64,000 bases of DNA from Hoyosella subflava DQS3-9A1 (GCF_000214175.1 NC_015564.1:1364001-1428000), one strand, 5' to 3'. Positions 28,298 through 39,029 are shown, numbered from the stretch's first letter. The notes: generated by a model from the letters alone, not told the origin. Program-made: numbers and translations.

Positions 28298-30748
28298 GTG
28301 CACGCATATGGCCAATTCGCCATGCCCACGCGTTTACCTGAGACGCTTGAACCCCTCAGGGAACTGGCACAAAACCTTCGTTGGTCCTGGCACCCCGACA
28401 CCCGTGCGGTTTTCGAACTCGCGGACGCCGCCCTGTGGGAACAGACCGGACACAATCCGCTTCTGTTCCTCTCGCAGCTGTCAAGCGCCCGGAAAGCTGC
28501 CCTCAGCACAAACCGCAGGTTTCTCGCACGGATGCGTGCTGCTCGCAAGGACCTTCAGGCCTACCTGGCGCGACCGGCGGCAGAGAACACACCCGCCGTT
28601 GCATACTTCTCGCCCGAGTTCGGGATCACCGAGACGCTGCCGTTGTACTCAGGTGGCCTCGGGATCCTCGCCGGTGACCATCTCAAGACGGCTAGCGACA
28701 TGCGTTTACCGCTCATCGGTGTCGGACTGCTGTATCGGTCCGGATATTTCACGCAGTCCTTCACTCCGGATGGCTGGCAGTGCGAGCAGTACCCCACACT
28801 CGTCCCCGAGGACGCCGGGTTCTTTGAACTCGCCAGTGCGCACATTCATCTCGCATTGCCTGGTGGAGCGGATCTTTATGCGCGCGTCTGGGTAGCTCAG
28901 GTAGGCAGGGTGCCGCTGCTCCTCCTCGACAGCGGTGATGACCGGAACGAAGAAGCTGAACGGAACCTCACGAACCAGCTCTACGGAGGCGACACGCTGA
29001 CGCGACTCCGTCAGGAACTCTTGCTTGGCATCGGCGGTGTGCGCGCGGTACGTGCGTACTGCGACGCGGAAGGTCTCGCCGAGCCCGTGGTTTACCACAC
29101 CAACGAGGGCCACGCCGGCTTCCTCGGTTTGGAGCGAATCGCTGAACTGACCGACGAAGGCCTCGGCTTCTCTGAGGCGCTCGCGGCAGTGCGTGCGGGC
29201 ACCGTGTTCACCACTCACACTCCGGTTCCGGCAGGTATCGACCGCTTTGACCGCGGGCTTGTTGGCGGCCACCTGTCAGTCGCGCTTCCAAAGTTGCCTA
29301 CTGAGGCGTGCCTCGACCTGGGTGCTGAGGACGATCCGGGTGTTTTCAACATGGCTCATATGGGTTTGCGCCTTGCGCAGCGGTGCAATGGCGTGTCGAA
29401 ACTGCACGGGGCGCTCAGCCGGTCGATGTTCGCTCCGCTGTGGCCCGGGCTTGAGGCGGAAGAGGTGCCGATACGGCACGTCACCAACGGGGTACACGGG
29501 CCCAGCTGGGCTCCACACGCACCAGATCTCGGGCTTCCGGATGAAGAGGTCATGTCGGCCCGGAAGGCGCTTCGCGAGAAACTCATCGAGGCGGTCCGCG
29601 GCCGGATGCGTTCGGCGCAAACAGATTCCGAGTTCGCCGCGGAGACCGCCTGGGTTGAGGACTGTCTCGACCCGGATGTGCTGACGATCGGTTTCGCGCG
29701 GCGTGTGCCCACCTACAAGCGGCTTACCCTCATGCTGAGTGATCCTGCGCGGCTGCGGCGGCTGCTGCTCGATCCCGACCGGCCGGTCCAGCTGATCGTC
29801 GCCGGGAAAGCGCACCCCGCCGATGACGGCGGCAAACGACTGATCCAGGAGTTCATCCACTTCGCGAGTGACCCAGCATTGCGCCGCCGTGTTGTTTTCG
29901 TGCCTGACTACGACATGGCGCTTGGGCGAGAGATGGTGGGCGGTTGCGACGTGTGGCTCAACACGCCAACGAGACCGCTGGAAGCGTGCGGAACTTCAGG
30001 CATGAAGTCCGCGCTGAACGGAGGACTCAATCTCTCCATTGGAGACGGCTGGTGGGCGGAATGCTTTGCCCCCGAATACGGATGGTCAATTCCATCGGGG
30101 CACGACGGCGTTGGCGGACTGAGTCGTGACGAGCAGGAAGCGGCAGCACTCTATGATCTGCTCGAAACCAAGGTCGTGCCGCTTTTCTACGATGACCACC
30201 CCCAATGGCTGCGCAAGATTCGCGCGGTGCTGGGTACCTTGCGGCCACAAGTCCTTTCAGACCGAATGCTCACCGACTATCTCAGTTCGCTTTATCGGCC
30301 CGCAGCTCAGTCGGCCGCTGAGATTTCGGCCAGTAACTTCAGCCCAGCACGGGAACTCGCTGAATGGACGGCGCGCACCCGGGATGAATGGCCGTCGGTA
30401 GTCCCAGGGGCGCTTGAGGTCAACGCGGATCCGGAGACGGGCTGTGTGTCTTTCCGCGCTGAAGTCGACTGCGGTGGACTTACTCCTGACGATATCGAGG
30501 TGGAACTCTTCGTGGGAACTGCGCAGGGGGACACTCTCGTCGATCCGATCTTCACACCGATGATGTCTGGAGGCGGGGGTACCGCTTGGGAGACGTATGA
30601 AGCGGTCGTTGATGTGCCGCGCGGCGGACACTTCGGTTATACCGCGCGCGTCATCCCGAAGCATCCACATCTCGCTCCGCACGAGCTCGGTTTAGTCCAC
30701 GAATTTCAGCCCTCAGAGCACACCAGCCAGCGACCTCTCAAGGAGTGA
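28298..30748 (+). CDS. glgP: Alpha-glucan (maltodextrin) phosphorylase GlgP
   Basis: GlgP releases glucose-1-phosphate from alpha-1,4-glucan ends with PLP as cofactor. The 816-residue protein starts with the DUF3417 region typical of the actinobacterial long form (LAQNLRWSWHPDTRAVFELA). Motifs are YFSPEFGITETLPLYSGGLG in part, EGHAGFLGLERI, FARRVPTYKR and the PLP lysine K570 in GTSGMKSALNGG. A C-terminal extension (about 700-816) resembles a carbohydrate-binding beta-domain. The start is a GTG; MPTRLPETL eight residues later is an alternative. Confidence 0.92.
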   Translation: MHAYGQFAMPTRLPETLEPLRELAQNLRWSWHPDTRAVFELADAALWEQTGHNPLLFLSQLSSARKAALSTNRRFLARMRAARKDLQAYLARPAAENTPAVAYFSPEFGITETLPLYSGGLGILAGDHLKTASDMRLPLIGVGLLYRSGYFTQSFTPDGWQCEQYPTLVPEDAGFFELASAHIHLALPGGADLYARVWVAQVGRVPLLLLDSGDDRNEEAERNLTNQLYGGDTLTRLRQELLLGIGGVRAVRAYCDAEGLAEPVVYHTNEGHAGFLGLERIAELTDEGLGFSEALAAVRAGTVFTTHTPVPAGIDRFDRGLVGGHLSVALPKLPTEACLDLGAEDDPGVFNMAHMGLRLAQRCNGVSKLHGALSRSMFAPLWPGLEAEEVPIRHVTNGVHGPSWAPHAPDLGLPDEEVMSARKALREKLIEAVRGRMRSAQTDSEFAAETAWVEDCLDPDVLTIGFARRVPTYKRLTLMLSDPARLRRLLLDPDRPVQLIVAGKAHPADDGGKRLIQEFIHFASDPALRRRVVFVPDYDMALGREMVGGCDVWLNTPTRPLEACGTSGMKSALNGGLNLSIGDGWWAECFAPEYGWSIPSGHDGVGGLSRDEQEAAALYDLLETKVVPLFYDDHPQWLRKIRAVLGTLRPQVLSDRMLTDYLSSLYRPAAQSAAEISASNFSPARELAEWTARTRDEWPSVVPGALEVNADPETGCVSFRAEVDCGGLTPDDIEVELFVGTAQGDTLVDPIFTPMMSGGGGTAWETYEAVVDVPRGGHFGYTARVIPKHPHLAPHELGLVHEFQPSEHTSQRPLKE

Positions 30749-30754
30749 TAGGCG

Positions 30755-31921
30755 ATGCGAATCGGCTTGCTTACCCGCGAATTTCCCCCATTCGTGTACG
30801 GCGGGGCGGGAGTGCACGTTGGCTCTCTCGTCGACAGCTTGCGCGAACTTGTCGGAGTGGACGTTCATTGCTTCGGCGCCCCTAGACCCGGTGCGGTAGC
30901 GCACCATCCAGCCGAGGGGTTCGAGGCAGCGAACCCGGCACTGTCGACCCTGTCGGTCGACTTGTCGATCGTCGCTGCCGTTGAGGGCGTCGACCTGGTG
31001 CATTCTCACACCTGGTATGCCAACTTCGCAGGTCACGTAGCGAGCTTGCTCTATGGCATTCCGCATGTCGTCACTGCGCATTCACTCGAACCGCGACGGC
31101 CGTGGAAAGCTGAGCAACTCGGTGGTGGATACCGGCTGTCTTCGTGGGTGGAGAAGGCCGTGTACGAATCCGCGGACGCTGTGATCGCGGTGAGCGACGG
31201 CATGCGAAAAGATGTGCTCGAGTGTTATCCGGAGATCGATCCAAATCGTGTCCACGTCGTCTACAACGGTGTCGATACGGAGCGTTTCCACCCAGTCAGC
31301 ACCACCGAGTCGCTTGAGGAGTTCGGTGTCGACCCAGCGCGGCCGAGTGTGGCGTTCATCGGTCGAATTACACGGCAGAAGGGCCTGCGCCACCTCATCG
31401 CCGCCGCTCATGAGATCGCTCCCGAGGCGCAGATCCTGTTGTGTGCGGGTGCCCCGGACACGCCCGACATCGCCGAGGAGACACGGCTGGGGGTCAGTTC
31501 GCTAAGCAGTACCCGTGATGGTGTTTTCTGGATCGACAAGACGCTGAATCACCAGGCGATGCTCGAAGTGCTGTCACATGCGGACGTATTCGTATGTCCG
31601 AGCGTGTATGAACCGCTCGGTATCGTCAATCTCGAGGCGATGGCGTGCGGCACGCCCGTCGTCGCCTCCGACGTTGGCGGTATCCCGGAGGTCGTCGCTG
31701 ACGGGGAAACCGGAATTCTGGTGCACTACAACGAGGAGGACCCGACTGCGTTCGAATCCGGTCTCGCGGAATCGGTGAACTCGCTCCTGCGGGACCCCCA
31801 GCGTGCACGGGCGATGGGAGCGGCAGGCCGTGCTCGCGCGGAGGGGTCCTTCGATTGGGGATCCATCGCACACGAAACGGTGAACGTCTATCGATCGGTG
31901 CTCAAAGGAGTGATTGCATGA
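30755..31921 (+). CDS. glgM: Alpha-maltose-1-phosphate synthase GlgM (GT4, glgA-like)
   Basis: GlgM transfers glucose from ADP-glucose to glucose-1-phosphate, giving maltose-1-phosphate for GlgE. The 388-residue length and the start [21 protein letters not shown] match the mycobacterial GlgM (Rv1212c type). That family is often annotated glycogen synthase. The GT-B donor motifs are [14 protein letters not shown] and, in [20 protein letters not shown], the E-x7-E pair. Its stop overlaps the glgE start (ATGA). Tight coupling to glgE supports maltose-1-phosphate rather than plain glycogen synthase activity. Confidence 0.88.
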   Translation: MRIGLLTREFPPFVYGGAGVHVGSLVDSLRELVGVDVHCFGAPRPGAVAHHPAEGFEAANPALSTLSVDLSIVAAVEGVDLVHSHTWYANFAGHVASLLYGIPHVVTAHSLEPRRPWKAEQLGGGYRLSSWVEKAVYESADAVIAVSDGMRKDVLECYPEIDPNRVHVVYNGVDTERFHPVSTTESLEEFGVDPARPSVAFIGRITRQKGLRHLIAAAHEIAPEAQILLCAGAPDTPDIAEETRLGVSSLSSTRDGVFWIDKTLNHQAMLEVLSHADVFVCPSVYEPLGIVNLEAMACGTPVVASDVGGIPEVVADGETGILVHYNEEDPTAFESGLAESVNSLLRDPQRARAMGAAGRARAEGSFDWGSIAHETVNVYRSVLKGVIA

Positions 31922-33930
31922 CGTACGGCAGACTCGGTATCGATGGTGTGCGTCCAGTTGTCGACTGTGGTCGCTTTCCCGCTAAAGCTGTTGTAGGCGA
32001 ACATATACCGATCGAGGCACGAGTATGGCGTGAAGGTCACGACGCCGTCGCCGCGACGGTTGTGTGGCAAGGTCCCAACGACACATCGGCTCGGTTAACG
32101 CGGATGACTGCCGAGCCGGAGAACCCTGACGATTGCATAGCTGCAATCACGCCGGACAGCGAAGGCATTTGGACGTTCCGTGTGGACGCGTGGAGCGATC
32201 CATGGACAACATGGCGCCACGCAGTAGAGGTCAAAGCCGCAGCGGGGCAAGGAGCCGAGGAACTCGCGAACGACCTGGAGAGCGGTGCGCGGCTGCTGGA
32301 CCGTATGGTCGAGCTTCCACGGTCGGACGGGGACCGCAGGATACTGAGCGCTGCTGCCGGAGACTTGCGTAACACGGAACTGCCGGTAGTGAAGCGCATT
32401 GCTGAAGCCCTTTCCTACCCCGTCCAGAAGATCGTGGAGGAAGCCCCGCTTCGAGATCTCGTTACCGAGGGCGAAGCGCACCATCTTCATGTCGACCGCG
32501 CCGAAGCGCTCTTCGGCTCCTGGTACGAGCTGTTTCCCCGGTCGACGGGCGGCTTGGATGCGAATGGGCGACCAGTCCATGGCACATTCCGCACTGCGAT
32601 GACGCAACTCGACCGGGTAGCCGGAATGGGATTCGACGTCGTTTACCTCCCGCCGATCCACCCCATCGGGCGCATCAACCGCAAAGGGCGGAACAACACG
32701 CTGAACCCTGGCCCGGAGGATGTGGGGTCACCGTGGGCGATAGGCGCGGCAGAGGGTGGCCACGATGCTATCCATCCCGAACTGGGCACGATGGAGGACT
32801 TCGAAGCGTTTGTCGCGCGGACACGCGAACTTGGGATGGAGGTTGCTCTCGATTTCGCGCTGCAATGCGCGCCGGACCATCCGTGGGTAGCCGCGCATCC
32901 CGAGTGGTTCACAACCCAGCCTGACGGCACGATCGCCTACGCGGAGAACCCACCCAAGAAGTATCAGGACATCTATCCGGTCAATTTCGACAATGCCCCA
33001 GAAACGTTGTACGAGGAAATCCTGCGTGTCGTTCTGTACTGGGTGAGTCACGGGGTGAAGATCTTCCGGGTCGACAACCCCCACACCAAACCGCCGAACT
33101 TCTGGGAATGGCTGATCGGCGAGGTAAAACGGGACCACCATGACGTCCTCTTCCTGTCTGAGGCGTTCACGCGGCCTGCGCGGCTGTATGGACTCGCACG
33201 ATTAGGGTTTACCCAGTCCTACACGTACTTCACCTGGCGTACGTCTAAACACGACCTGATCGAGTTCGGCAAGGAACTCGTGGCCCATGCCGACGAATGC
33301 CGGCCCAATCTGTTCGTCAACACCCCCGACATCCTTCATGCGTCCCTGCAGTACGGGGGGCGCGCAATGTTCGCGCTGCGTGCCGCCCTGGCTGCGACGA
33401 TAGCGCCGACCTGGGGTGTGTACTCGGGCTACGAACTGTACGAGCATGAGGCCGTGCGCGACGGCAGTGAAGAGTATCTGAACTCGGAGAAGTATGAGCT
33501 GCGGCCGCGTGACTTCACGACACCACTGCACACGGGTGACTCGCTAGAACCGTGGTTGTTACGACTGAATTCCATCCGTCGACGACATCCGTCGCTGCAG
33601 CAGCTGCGCACACTCAGGTTTCACCACACTGACAATGACGCACTGATCGCGTACTCAAAGCAAGATCCTGAAACCGGAGACACGGTCGTGGTCATCGTGA
33701 ACCTGGACCCTTTCGGCACTCAGTACGGCACCTTATACCTCGACCTGCCCGCGCTGGGTTTCGCGCCCGATGCGCGGCTGAGCGCTCACGATGAAGTCAG
33801 CGGTCAAACGTGGGACTGGGGCAGTCACAACACAGTCATCCTTACGCCTGAGCGCTCGGTGTGTCACATCGTTCGCATTGACTGGCCGCGACCGCAGCGC
33901 ATGGTGTACCCGGCAAGGAAGGACGGATGA
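31918..33930 (+). CDS. glgE: Maltose-1-phosphate maltosyltransferase GlgE
   Basis: GlgE extends alpha-1,4-glucan by two glucose units using maltose-1-phosphate. It is a GH13_3 enzyme. The 670-residue product has an N-terminal beta-domain ([20 protein letters not shown] in part), an insert helix domain and the barrel with [10 protein letters not shown]. The nucleophile is D386 in [18 protein letters not shown] and the acid is E415 in FLSEAFTRP; the spacing of 29 residues equals that in the Streptomyces enzyme. The ATG at 31918 overlaps the glgM stop; the longer open frame runs into glgM. Confidence 0.94.
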   Translation: MTYGRLGIDGVRPVVDCGRFPAKAVVGEHIPIEARVWREGHDAVAATVVWQGPNDTSARLTRMTAEPENPDDCIAAITPDSEGIWTFRVDAWSDPWTTWRHAVEVKAAAGQGAEELANDLESGARLLDRMVELPRSDGDRRILSAAAGDLRNTELPVVKRIAEALSYPVQKIVEEAPLRDLVTEGEAHHLHVDRAEALFGSWYELFPRSTGGLDANGRPVHGTFRTAMTQLDRVAGMGFDVVYLPPIHPIGRINRKGRNNTLNPGPEDVGSPWAIGAAEGGHDAIHPELGTMEDFEAFVARTRELGMEVALDFALQCAPDHPWVAAHPEWFTTQPDGTIAYAENPPKKYQDIYPVNFDNAPETLYEEILRVVLYWVSHGVKIFRVDNPHTKPPNFWEWLIGEVKRDHHDVLFLSEAFTRPARLYGLARLGFTQSYTYFTWRTSKHDLIEFGKELVAHADECRPNLFVNTPDILHASLQYGGRAMFALRAALAATIAPTWGVYSGYELYEHEAVRDGSEEYLNSEKYELRPRDFTTPLHTGDSLEPWLLRLNSIRRRHPSLQQLRTLRFHHTDNDALIAYSKQDPETGDTVVVIVNLDPFGTQYGTLYLDLPALGFAPDARLSAHDEVSGQTWDWGSHNTVILTPERSVCHIVRIDWPRPQRMVYPARKDG

Positions 33931-36131
33931 TGTCGTCGATATCCGAACGTCACTCAGAGGCCGGCCATTGGCCGGCAGCAGAGGAGATCCACGCGCTCGC
34001 AGTGGGCGCCCACAGCAACCCTCATGGGATGCTGGGCGCGCACCCGCACGAATCGGGACGCGCTGTAGTTCGCGTGTACCGGCCAGAGGCCGCAGCCGTA
34101 ACGGTGATAAGCGACGGTCAGAAGTATCCACTTTCACGCGGCGATGAGGGCTTGTTCAGCGGCTTCGCCGGCGAGACAGTCGGGGACTATAAGCTCGAGG
34201 TCACCTACCACGGCCGCACGTCCGTACTCGATGATCCTTACCGCTGGCTCCCCACACTTGGGGAGCTCGATTTGCACCTAGTCGGTGAGGGCCGCCATGA
34301 ACGCCTTTGGGACGTGCTCGGCGCGCGGCCAATTAGCTACGACACGCCATCGGGTGAGGTCGCGGGCGTCGCATTCTCGGTGTGGGCTCCTAACGCACGC
34401 GGCGTACGGGTCTGCGGGGATTTCGACGGCTGGTCCGGTGTTGAGCATTCGATGCGCTCGCTGGGCAGCTCCGGGATCTGGGAGCTGTTCATCCCGGGCA
34501 TCGGCGCCGGAACGAAATACAAGTTCCGGCTCCACGGCGCTGACGGTGGATGGCACGAGAAAGCCGACCCTATGGCGGTGTGCGCTGAGCACCCACCCGC
34601 GACTGCGTCGGTGATCTACGAATCGGACTACACGTGGACTGATTCCACGTGGTTTGCACAGCGCGATTCCGTGAGCCCCGTGAACACACCGGTCAGCATC
34701 TATGAGGTGCATCTGGGTTCCTGGAGGCCAGGTCTCGGCTACCGCGAAGCCGCGAAGGAACTCGCCGACTACGTCACCGAAATGGGCTTCACCCACGTCG
34801 AGTTTCTGCCCCTCGCCGAGCATCCATTTGGTGGCTCATGGGGATACCAGGTCACGTCATACTATGCCCCGACGTCACGCTTCGGTTCTCCGGACGACCT
34901 GCGGTATTTCGTTGACACCCTGCACAATCAGGGCATTGGTGTCATCCTGGACTGGGTTCCAGCGCATTTCCCTCGTGATACCTGGGCGCTCGCTCGGTTC
35001 GACGGCAGCGCGCTATACGAGCACCCCGATCCCCGAAAAGGCGAACAGCCCGACTGGGGCACGTATGTTTTCGACTTCGGCCGGCCCGAAGTGCGCAACT
35101 TCCTGGTTGCCAATGCGCTGTACTGGTTCAGCGAATTCCATATCGATGGACTGCGCGTCGACGCTGTCGCGTCGATGCTCTACCTCGACTACTCGCGCAA
35201 GGAAGGCGAGTGGATCCCGAATGAGCGTGGTGGCCGCGAAAACCTCGACGCGATGCGGTTCATTCAAGAACTCAACGCAACGGTGTACAAGCACCATCCT
35301 GGCGTGATGATGATTGCCGAGGAGTCGACATCATGGCCTGGTGTCACACAGCCCACTAACTCGGATGGCCTCGGATTCGGATTCAAATGGAATATGGGCT
35401 GGATGAACGACACGCTCGCCTACATAGGGCGCGATCCGATACATCGCACCTACCACCACAATGATCTGACGTTTTCGTTGGTGTATGCGTGGAGCGAGAA
35501 CTTCATACTGCCGCTATCCCACGACGAGGTCGTTCATGGCAAAGGTTCGCTCTTTACGAGGATGCCAGGTGACCACTGGAAGAAGGCTGCTGGGCTGCGC
35601 GCTCTGCTCGCATACATGTGGGCCCATCCAGGGAAGCAGTTGCTCTTCATGGGTGGGGAGCTAGGCCAGCAGCGCGAATGGTCACATGAGGGATCAATCG
35701 ACTGGCACCTGCTCGAGGACCCTTTGCACGCAGGGATCAAGAGCTGTGTCGCGCATTTGAACCGCACTTATCGATCAGCACGCGCGCTGTACGCGGGGGA
35801 CAACACCGCGGAGGGCTTTCGCTGGATCGACGCCGACGATTCCACGCGCAGCATCCTCAGCTTCGTTCGCATGGACCCGGTGAATCCCGAGAACCGGCCA
35901 CTCGTGTGTATCGCGAACTTCTCGGGAATTCCGCATAACGACGTCCGCGTCGGACTTCCGGCCACGGGAACGTGGCGTGAAGCAGTGAACACCGACTCGA
36001 CCGACTATGGCGGATCAGGTGTGGGCAACATGGGATCTGTGGAGGCGACCGGTGAGCCCTGGAACGGGTTGCCTGCCTCAGCGGTGGTCCAGGTGCCTCC
36101 GCTAGGGGTGCTCTGGCTCATGCCCGCCTAG
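33927..36131 (+). CDS. glgB: 1,4-alpha-glucan branching enzyme GlgB
   Basis: GlgB cuts alpha-1,4 chains and rejoins them as alpha-1,6 branches. The 734-residue protein has two N-terminal beta-domains ([17 protein letters not shown]48 with [18 protein letters not shown]) and the GH13 barrel. The nucleophile is D412 in [17 protein letters not shown], the acid is E465 in [14 protein letters not shown], and [15 protein letters not shown] follows. It overlaps glgE by 4 bases and ends the operon before a strong terminator. Confidence 0.95.
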   Translation: MMSSISERHSEAGHWPAAEEIHALAVGAHSNPHGMLGAHPHESGRAVVRVYRPEAAAVTVISDGQKYPLSRGDEGLFSGFAGETVGDYKLEVTYHGRTSVLDDPYRWLPTLGELDLHLVGEGRHERLWDVLGARPISYDTPSGEVAGVAFSVWAPNARGVRVCGDFDGWSGVEHSMRSLGSSGIWELFIPGIGAGTKYKFRLHGADGGWHEKADPMAVCAEHPPATASVIYESDYTWTDSTWFAQRDSVSPVNTPVSIYEVHLGSWRPGLGYREAAKELADYVTEMGFTHVEFLPLAEHPFGGSWGYQVTSYYAPTSRFGSPDDLRYFVDTLHNQGIGVILDWVPAHFPRDTWALARFDGSALYEHPDPRKGEQPDWGTYVFDFGRPEVRNFLVANALYWFSEFHIDGLRVDAVASMLYLDYSRKEGEWIPNERGGRENLDAMRFIQELNATVYKHHPGVMMIAEESTSWPGVTQPTNSDGLGFGFKWNMGWMNDTLAYIGRDPIHRTYHHNDLTFSLVYAWSENFILPLSHDEVVHGKGSLFTRMPGDHWKKAAGLRALLAYMWAHPGKQLLFMGGELGQQREWSHEGSIDWHLLEDPLHAGIKSCVAHLNRTYRSARALYAGDNTAEGFRWIDADDSTRSILSFVRMDPVNPENRPLVCIANFSGIPHNDVRVGLPATGTWREAVNTDSTDYGGSGVGNMGSVEATGEPWNGLPASAVVQVPPLGVLWLMPA

Positions 36132-36157
36132 AGTTAGCGCTGGAGCGATAGTTGTGG

Positions 36158-36189
36158 GCAGCCGCGGTAGTTATTACTACCGCGGCTGC
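36158..36189. terminator. Bidirectional terminator between glgB and aguA
   Basis: GCAGCCGCGGTAG (36158-36170) pairs perfectly with CTACCGCGGCTGC (36177-36189) around a 6-base AT-only loop. It lies 26 bases after the glgB stop and 6 bases from the stop of the convergent gene. There is no long T-run on either side. Confidence 0.75.
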
Positions 36190-36195
36190 ACGTAT

Positions 36196-37227
36196 CTAAC
36201 GCGACGTTGCCGGCTGGTTCTGCGTTATGCAGTGAATGCCGCCGCCGCGGGCGAAGATCGGGCGTGCGTCGACGGTGACGATTTCGCGGCCCGGATAGGT
36301 GCTCGCCAGGATTTCAGCGGCCTGCTGATCGTGCGGATCAGCGAAATTGCACGCGATGACGGCACCATTGGCGACGTAGTGGTTGAGGTAGCTGTAGTCC
36401 ACCCAACCCTCCTCGTCTTCGAGGACCTTCGGGGCAGGTACAGGTATGACCTCAAACGTGCGTCCGGCCGCGTCGGTGGACTCCATGAGCAGGTTGATGA
36501 TCTCGCGGCTGACTGCGTGATCCGGGTGCCCAGAATCTTGCTGCTGGTGTACCAGCACCACTCCGGGAGCGGGAATCGCCGCAACGATGTCGACGTGACC
36601 CCGCGTCCCGAATTTTTCCGAGTCTCGGGTGAGACCGCGCGGCAGCCAGATCACTTTCTTCGCGCCGATCGTCCGGGCGAGTTCAGTTTCCACGTCTGCT
36701 TTCGTCCAGCCTGGGTTGCGGTCCTGATCGAGCTGGACGGTTTCGGTGACCAGGACCGTGCCCTCACCATCGACCTGTATGCCGCCGCCTTCGTTGACGA
36801 GCGGTGAATCGATTCGTGGCACCGCCAGGTGGTCAGCAACGAAAGCAGCGATCCTTTCGTCCAGGTCCCATTGAGCCCAGTCCTGTGCGCCCCACCCGTT
36901 GAAAATCCAGTTCACCGCACCGACGCCACCGTCGTCGTCAACAACGAAGGTGGGACCGATGTCCCGCATCCACGCGTCATTGAGTGGGGCCTCAAGAATG
37001 TCGATGGCGCTCGAAAGGTAGCGGCGCGCGTATTCAGCCTCATCGGGCGCTGCTACGACGGTGACCGGCTCAAAGTCGACGATGGTGTTGGCCACGGCGG
37101 CCCACGCGCTACGTGCCGCATGCTGCTGTTCGGCAGTGTCGCCAAGGGAGTAGCCCCGACAGGGGAAGGCCATCCATGTGCGCTCGTGCGGTGCACGCTC
37201 AGCAGGCATCCACCAGTTGCTGGTCAT
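36196..37227 (-). CDS. aguA: Agmatine deiminase
   Basis: Agmatine deiminase hydrolyses agmatine to N-carbamoylputrescine and ammonia. The 343-residue protein belongs to the PAD_porph/guanidine-modifying fold. Visible motifs are NDAWMRDIGPTFVV, INWIFNGWGAQ-like VNWIFNGWGAQDW, EGGGIQVDGEGTVLVTE and GHVDIVA. The catalytic cysteine is C333 in GGGIHCITQ. It overlaps the upstream amidase gene by 4 bases, so the two are co-translated, and the pair gives agmatine to putrescine. Confidence 0.92.
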   Translation of the reverse strand: MTSNWWMPAERAPHERTWMAFPCRGYSLGDTAEQQHAARSAWAAVANTIVDFEPVTVVAAPDEAEYARRYLSSAIDILEAPLNDAWMRDIGPTFVVDDDGGVGAVNWIFNGWGAQDWAQWDLDERIAAFVADHLAVPRIDSPLVNEGGGIQVDGEGTVLVTETVQLDQDRNPGWTKADVETELARTIGAKKVIWLPRGLTRDSEKFGTRGHVDIVAAIPAPGVVLVHQQQDSGHPDHAVSREIINLLMESTDAAGRTFEVIPVPAPKVLEDEEGWVDYSYLNHYVANGAVIACNFADPHDQQAAEILASTYPGREIVTVDARPIFARGGGIHCITQNQPATSR

Positions 37228-38198
37228 GACGGAACACTCGCTTCGATTGGCGCGACGAGCTGTGCGTACGTGTCAGGGCGGCGTGTCTGAAGGAAGGGAA
37301 AGAGTGTCAGCCAGTCTTTGCGCTGTGCGAGGTCGAGGTCGGCCACGAGAACCGCGGACTCGTCACGAGGTGCCTGCACTAGGATCCGGCCGTACGGGTC
37401 GGAGATGAAGGACGAGCCGTAGAACTTAATAACGCCTTCGTCGCCGTGCCGGTTGGGGGCGACCATGAAGGTCCCGTTAGCGATACCATTCGCGACAATC
37501 ACTTGCTGCCACAGAGGTTGAGTGTCGAAGTCCGGGTGATCTGGTTCAGAGCCGATCGCGGTGGGATAGACAATAATCTCCGCGCCGCGCAGTGAATAGA
37601 TGCGGGCCACCTCGGGGAACCATTCATCCCAGCAGGTCGGCATAGCGATCCGTGCACCGTCGATCTCGGGTGCAGTATGTACGGTCCACGCATCAGCGCT
37701 CTGAGGGCCGCCCCGGAAATACGTGTCCTCGTAATAGCCCGTGGTGATGGGAATGTGGAGCTTGCGGGTGCGGCCGACAAGCTCACCAGTCGGTGCCACG
37801 AGTATCGCGGTATTGAACCCCAAACCGTCGTTGAACTCGAAGCCGTTCTCGCCGTCGTTACGTTCGTAGAGGGAGGCATGGACGAGAACGTTGTTGTCCA
37901 TGGCGGCCTGAGCCGCGAACTGGTAAGTCGGCCCCGTCAGCAGGTCTTCGGCGTTCGCGGCCGGGTTCGCGCCTCCCGGCACGAAAGCCGGGTAGCGGCT
38001 GAGCGTCAGCTCCGGCAGGAACACGACCCGTGCGCCGTGGCTGGCAGCGAGGGCAATTCCGTCGCGGAGCTCGTTGCGGAGAGTGATCGGGTTGTCGTGC
38101 CATTGGTGTTGAACTACCCCGACTCGGAGCGGTTGCCGGTCAGCGGGTTCCACGCGAGCGGGAGAGTGCGGGGGCGTCAAAGCTGTGATGGTGCGCAT
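37224..38198 (-). CDS. aguB: Nitrilase-superfamily amidohydrolase, likely N-carbamoylputrescine amidase
   Basis: The carbon-nitrogen hydrolase fold is clear from the Glu-Lys-Cys triad: LPELTLSRYP, GRTRKLHIP and MPTCWDEWFPE. N-carbamoylputrescine amidase has the same CWDQWFPE context, and the neighbour is agmatine deiminase, so conversion of N-carbamoylputrescine to putrescine is the best assignment. Residues 1-23 look like an extension before the usual start of the fold (LRVGVVQHQW). The gene heads the aguBA operon and diverges from a TetR gene 98 bases away. Confidence 0.85.
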   Translation of the reverse strand: MRTITALTPPHSPARVEPADRQPLRVGVVQHQWHDNPITLRNELRDGIALAASHGARVVFLPELTLSRYPAFVPGGANPAANAEDLLTGPTYQFAAQAAMDNNVLVHASLYERNDGENGFEFNDGLGFNTAILVAPTGELVGRTRKLHIPITTGYYEDTYFRGGPQSADAWTVHTAPEIDGARIAMPTCWDEWFPEVARIYSLRGAEIIVYPTAIGSEPDHPDFDTQPLWQQVIVANGIANGTFMVAPNRHGDEGVIKFYGSSFISDPYGRILVQAPRDESAVLVADLDLAQRKDWLTLFPFLQTRRPDTYAQLVAPIEASVPS

Positions 38199-38226
38199 CG
38201 GGGTCCTCGGAGCGGGTCGAAGTAAA

Positions 38227-38260
38227 ACGAATGTGATTCGTTAAGTATGGTGAATCACAT
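38227..38260. promoter_or_regulatory. Palindromic operator between aguB and the TetR gene
   Basis: Two overlapping dyads sit in the 98-base divergent gap. ACGAAT-GTG-ATTCGT (38227-38241) is a perfect 15-base palindrome. ATGTGATTC (38231-38239) and GAATCACAT (38252-38260) are perfect 9-base arms around 12 bases. TetR-family regulators usually bind palindromes of this size near their own gene, so this is the likely site for the adjacent regulator. Confidence 0.65.
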
Positions 38261-38296
38261 CACCGCAGTCAAGGGTCAGTTTTCTGAGGAGTAAAA

Positions 38297-38920
38297 ATGG
38301 GCCGTCCGCCCCGTCGGTTGCTCACCCCCGACTGGATCGCCGACGAGGCGCTGCGCATGGTCGATGACAGTGGCGACTTCACCATGCCGGGGATAGCTGC
38401 ACGCCTAAAGGTTCGGCCCTCGTCCCTCTACAACCACATAAGCGGACGCGGCGAGATCATCGAACTCCTACGCGCCAGAATGATGTCAAGCGTTGACGTG
38501 GAAGGGGTTAAGGCGCAATCGCATACATGGAGTGACGTCGTGATCGGGCTCGCCCGGGAGTATCGGCGCAGCTACGCTCAGCATCCGCGCCTCATTCCGC
38601 TTTTCACCGCCCACACCGTTCAGACGGAAGTGGCGTTCAACATGTATAACGCATTGGCAGACGCATTTGTCAGCGCGGGGTTTTCGTCAGCGGATGTGCT
38701 GCACGCGATCACTGCTGTCGACAGTTTCGTGCTCGGCTCTGCGCTCGACGTTGCCGCGCCGAAGGAAGTGTGGGCGACACCCGACAACGCGAACGCGGCT
38801 ATGCGAAGCGCGATCGCAGCCGCGACACCGCTGAAATCACGGGCCGATGCGGCATTCGAACTTGGCGTGCGCGCGCTCGTCGAAGGGCTGGTTGTGTTGT
38901 CCAAACAGACAGCGGAGTAA
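38297..38920 (+). CDS. TetR/AcrR-family transcriptional regulator
   Basis: The 207-residue protein has the N-terminal helix-turn-helix (about 10-55), with DFTMPGIAARLKVRPSSLYNHISGRGEIIE. The C-terminal domain resembles TetR_C with a ligand pocket. The GAGGAG ribosome site is 5 bases before the ATG. Its divergent position and the palindromes in the shared gap suggest it represses aguBA and senses agmatine or a product of the pathway. The ligand is an inference only. Confidence 0.88.
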   Translation: MGRPPRRLLTPDWIADEALRMVDDSGDFTMPGIAARLKVRPSSLYNHISGRGEIIELLRARMMSSVDVEGVKAQSHTWSDVVIGLAREYRRSYAQHPRLIPLFTAHTVQTEVAFNMYNALADAFVSAGFSSADVLHAITAVDSFVLGSALDVAAPKEVWATPDNANAAMRSAIAAATPLKSRADAAFELGVRALVEGLVVLSKQTAE

Positions 38921-39007
38921 CGGCTTTCCGGATAACACGCGTGGCAATGCGCAGGCGGTCCCTCCGCTGCTGGTCTTCGCCGTGCGACAACGATGCAGTC
39001 ACAGGCA

Positions 39008-39029
39008 ACTAACAGTTAGTAACTAACTG
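39008..39029. promoter_or_regulatory. CTAAC/GTTAG repeat, possible operator before the collagen-like gene
   Basis: ACTAAC (39008-39013), GTTAGT (39015-39020) and ACTAAC (39022-39027) alternate in orientation. ACTAAC-A-GTTAGT is a 13-base palindrome, and CAGTTAG-TAA-CTAACTG (39013-39029) a 17-base one. The patch is AT-rich compared with its surroundings. It lies about 90 bases after the TetR stop and 134 bases before the next start, so it may be an operator for an unidentified regulator or a weak terminator. Confidence 0.4.

Noticed and set aside
38232-38259. Crp-type site in the aguB/TetR gap (TGTGA...TCACA)
   Set aside because: The half-sites are about 18 bases apart and not 6, so they fit the TetR dyad better than a Crp site.
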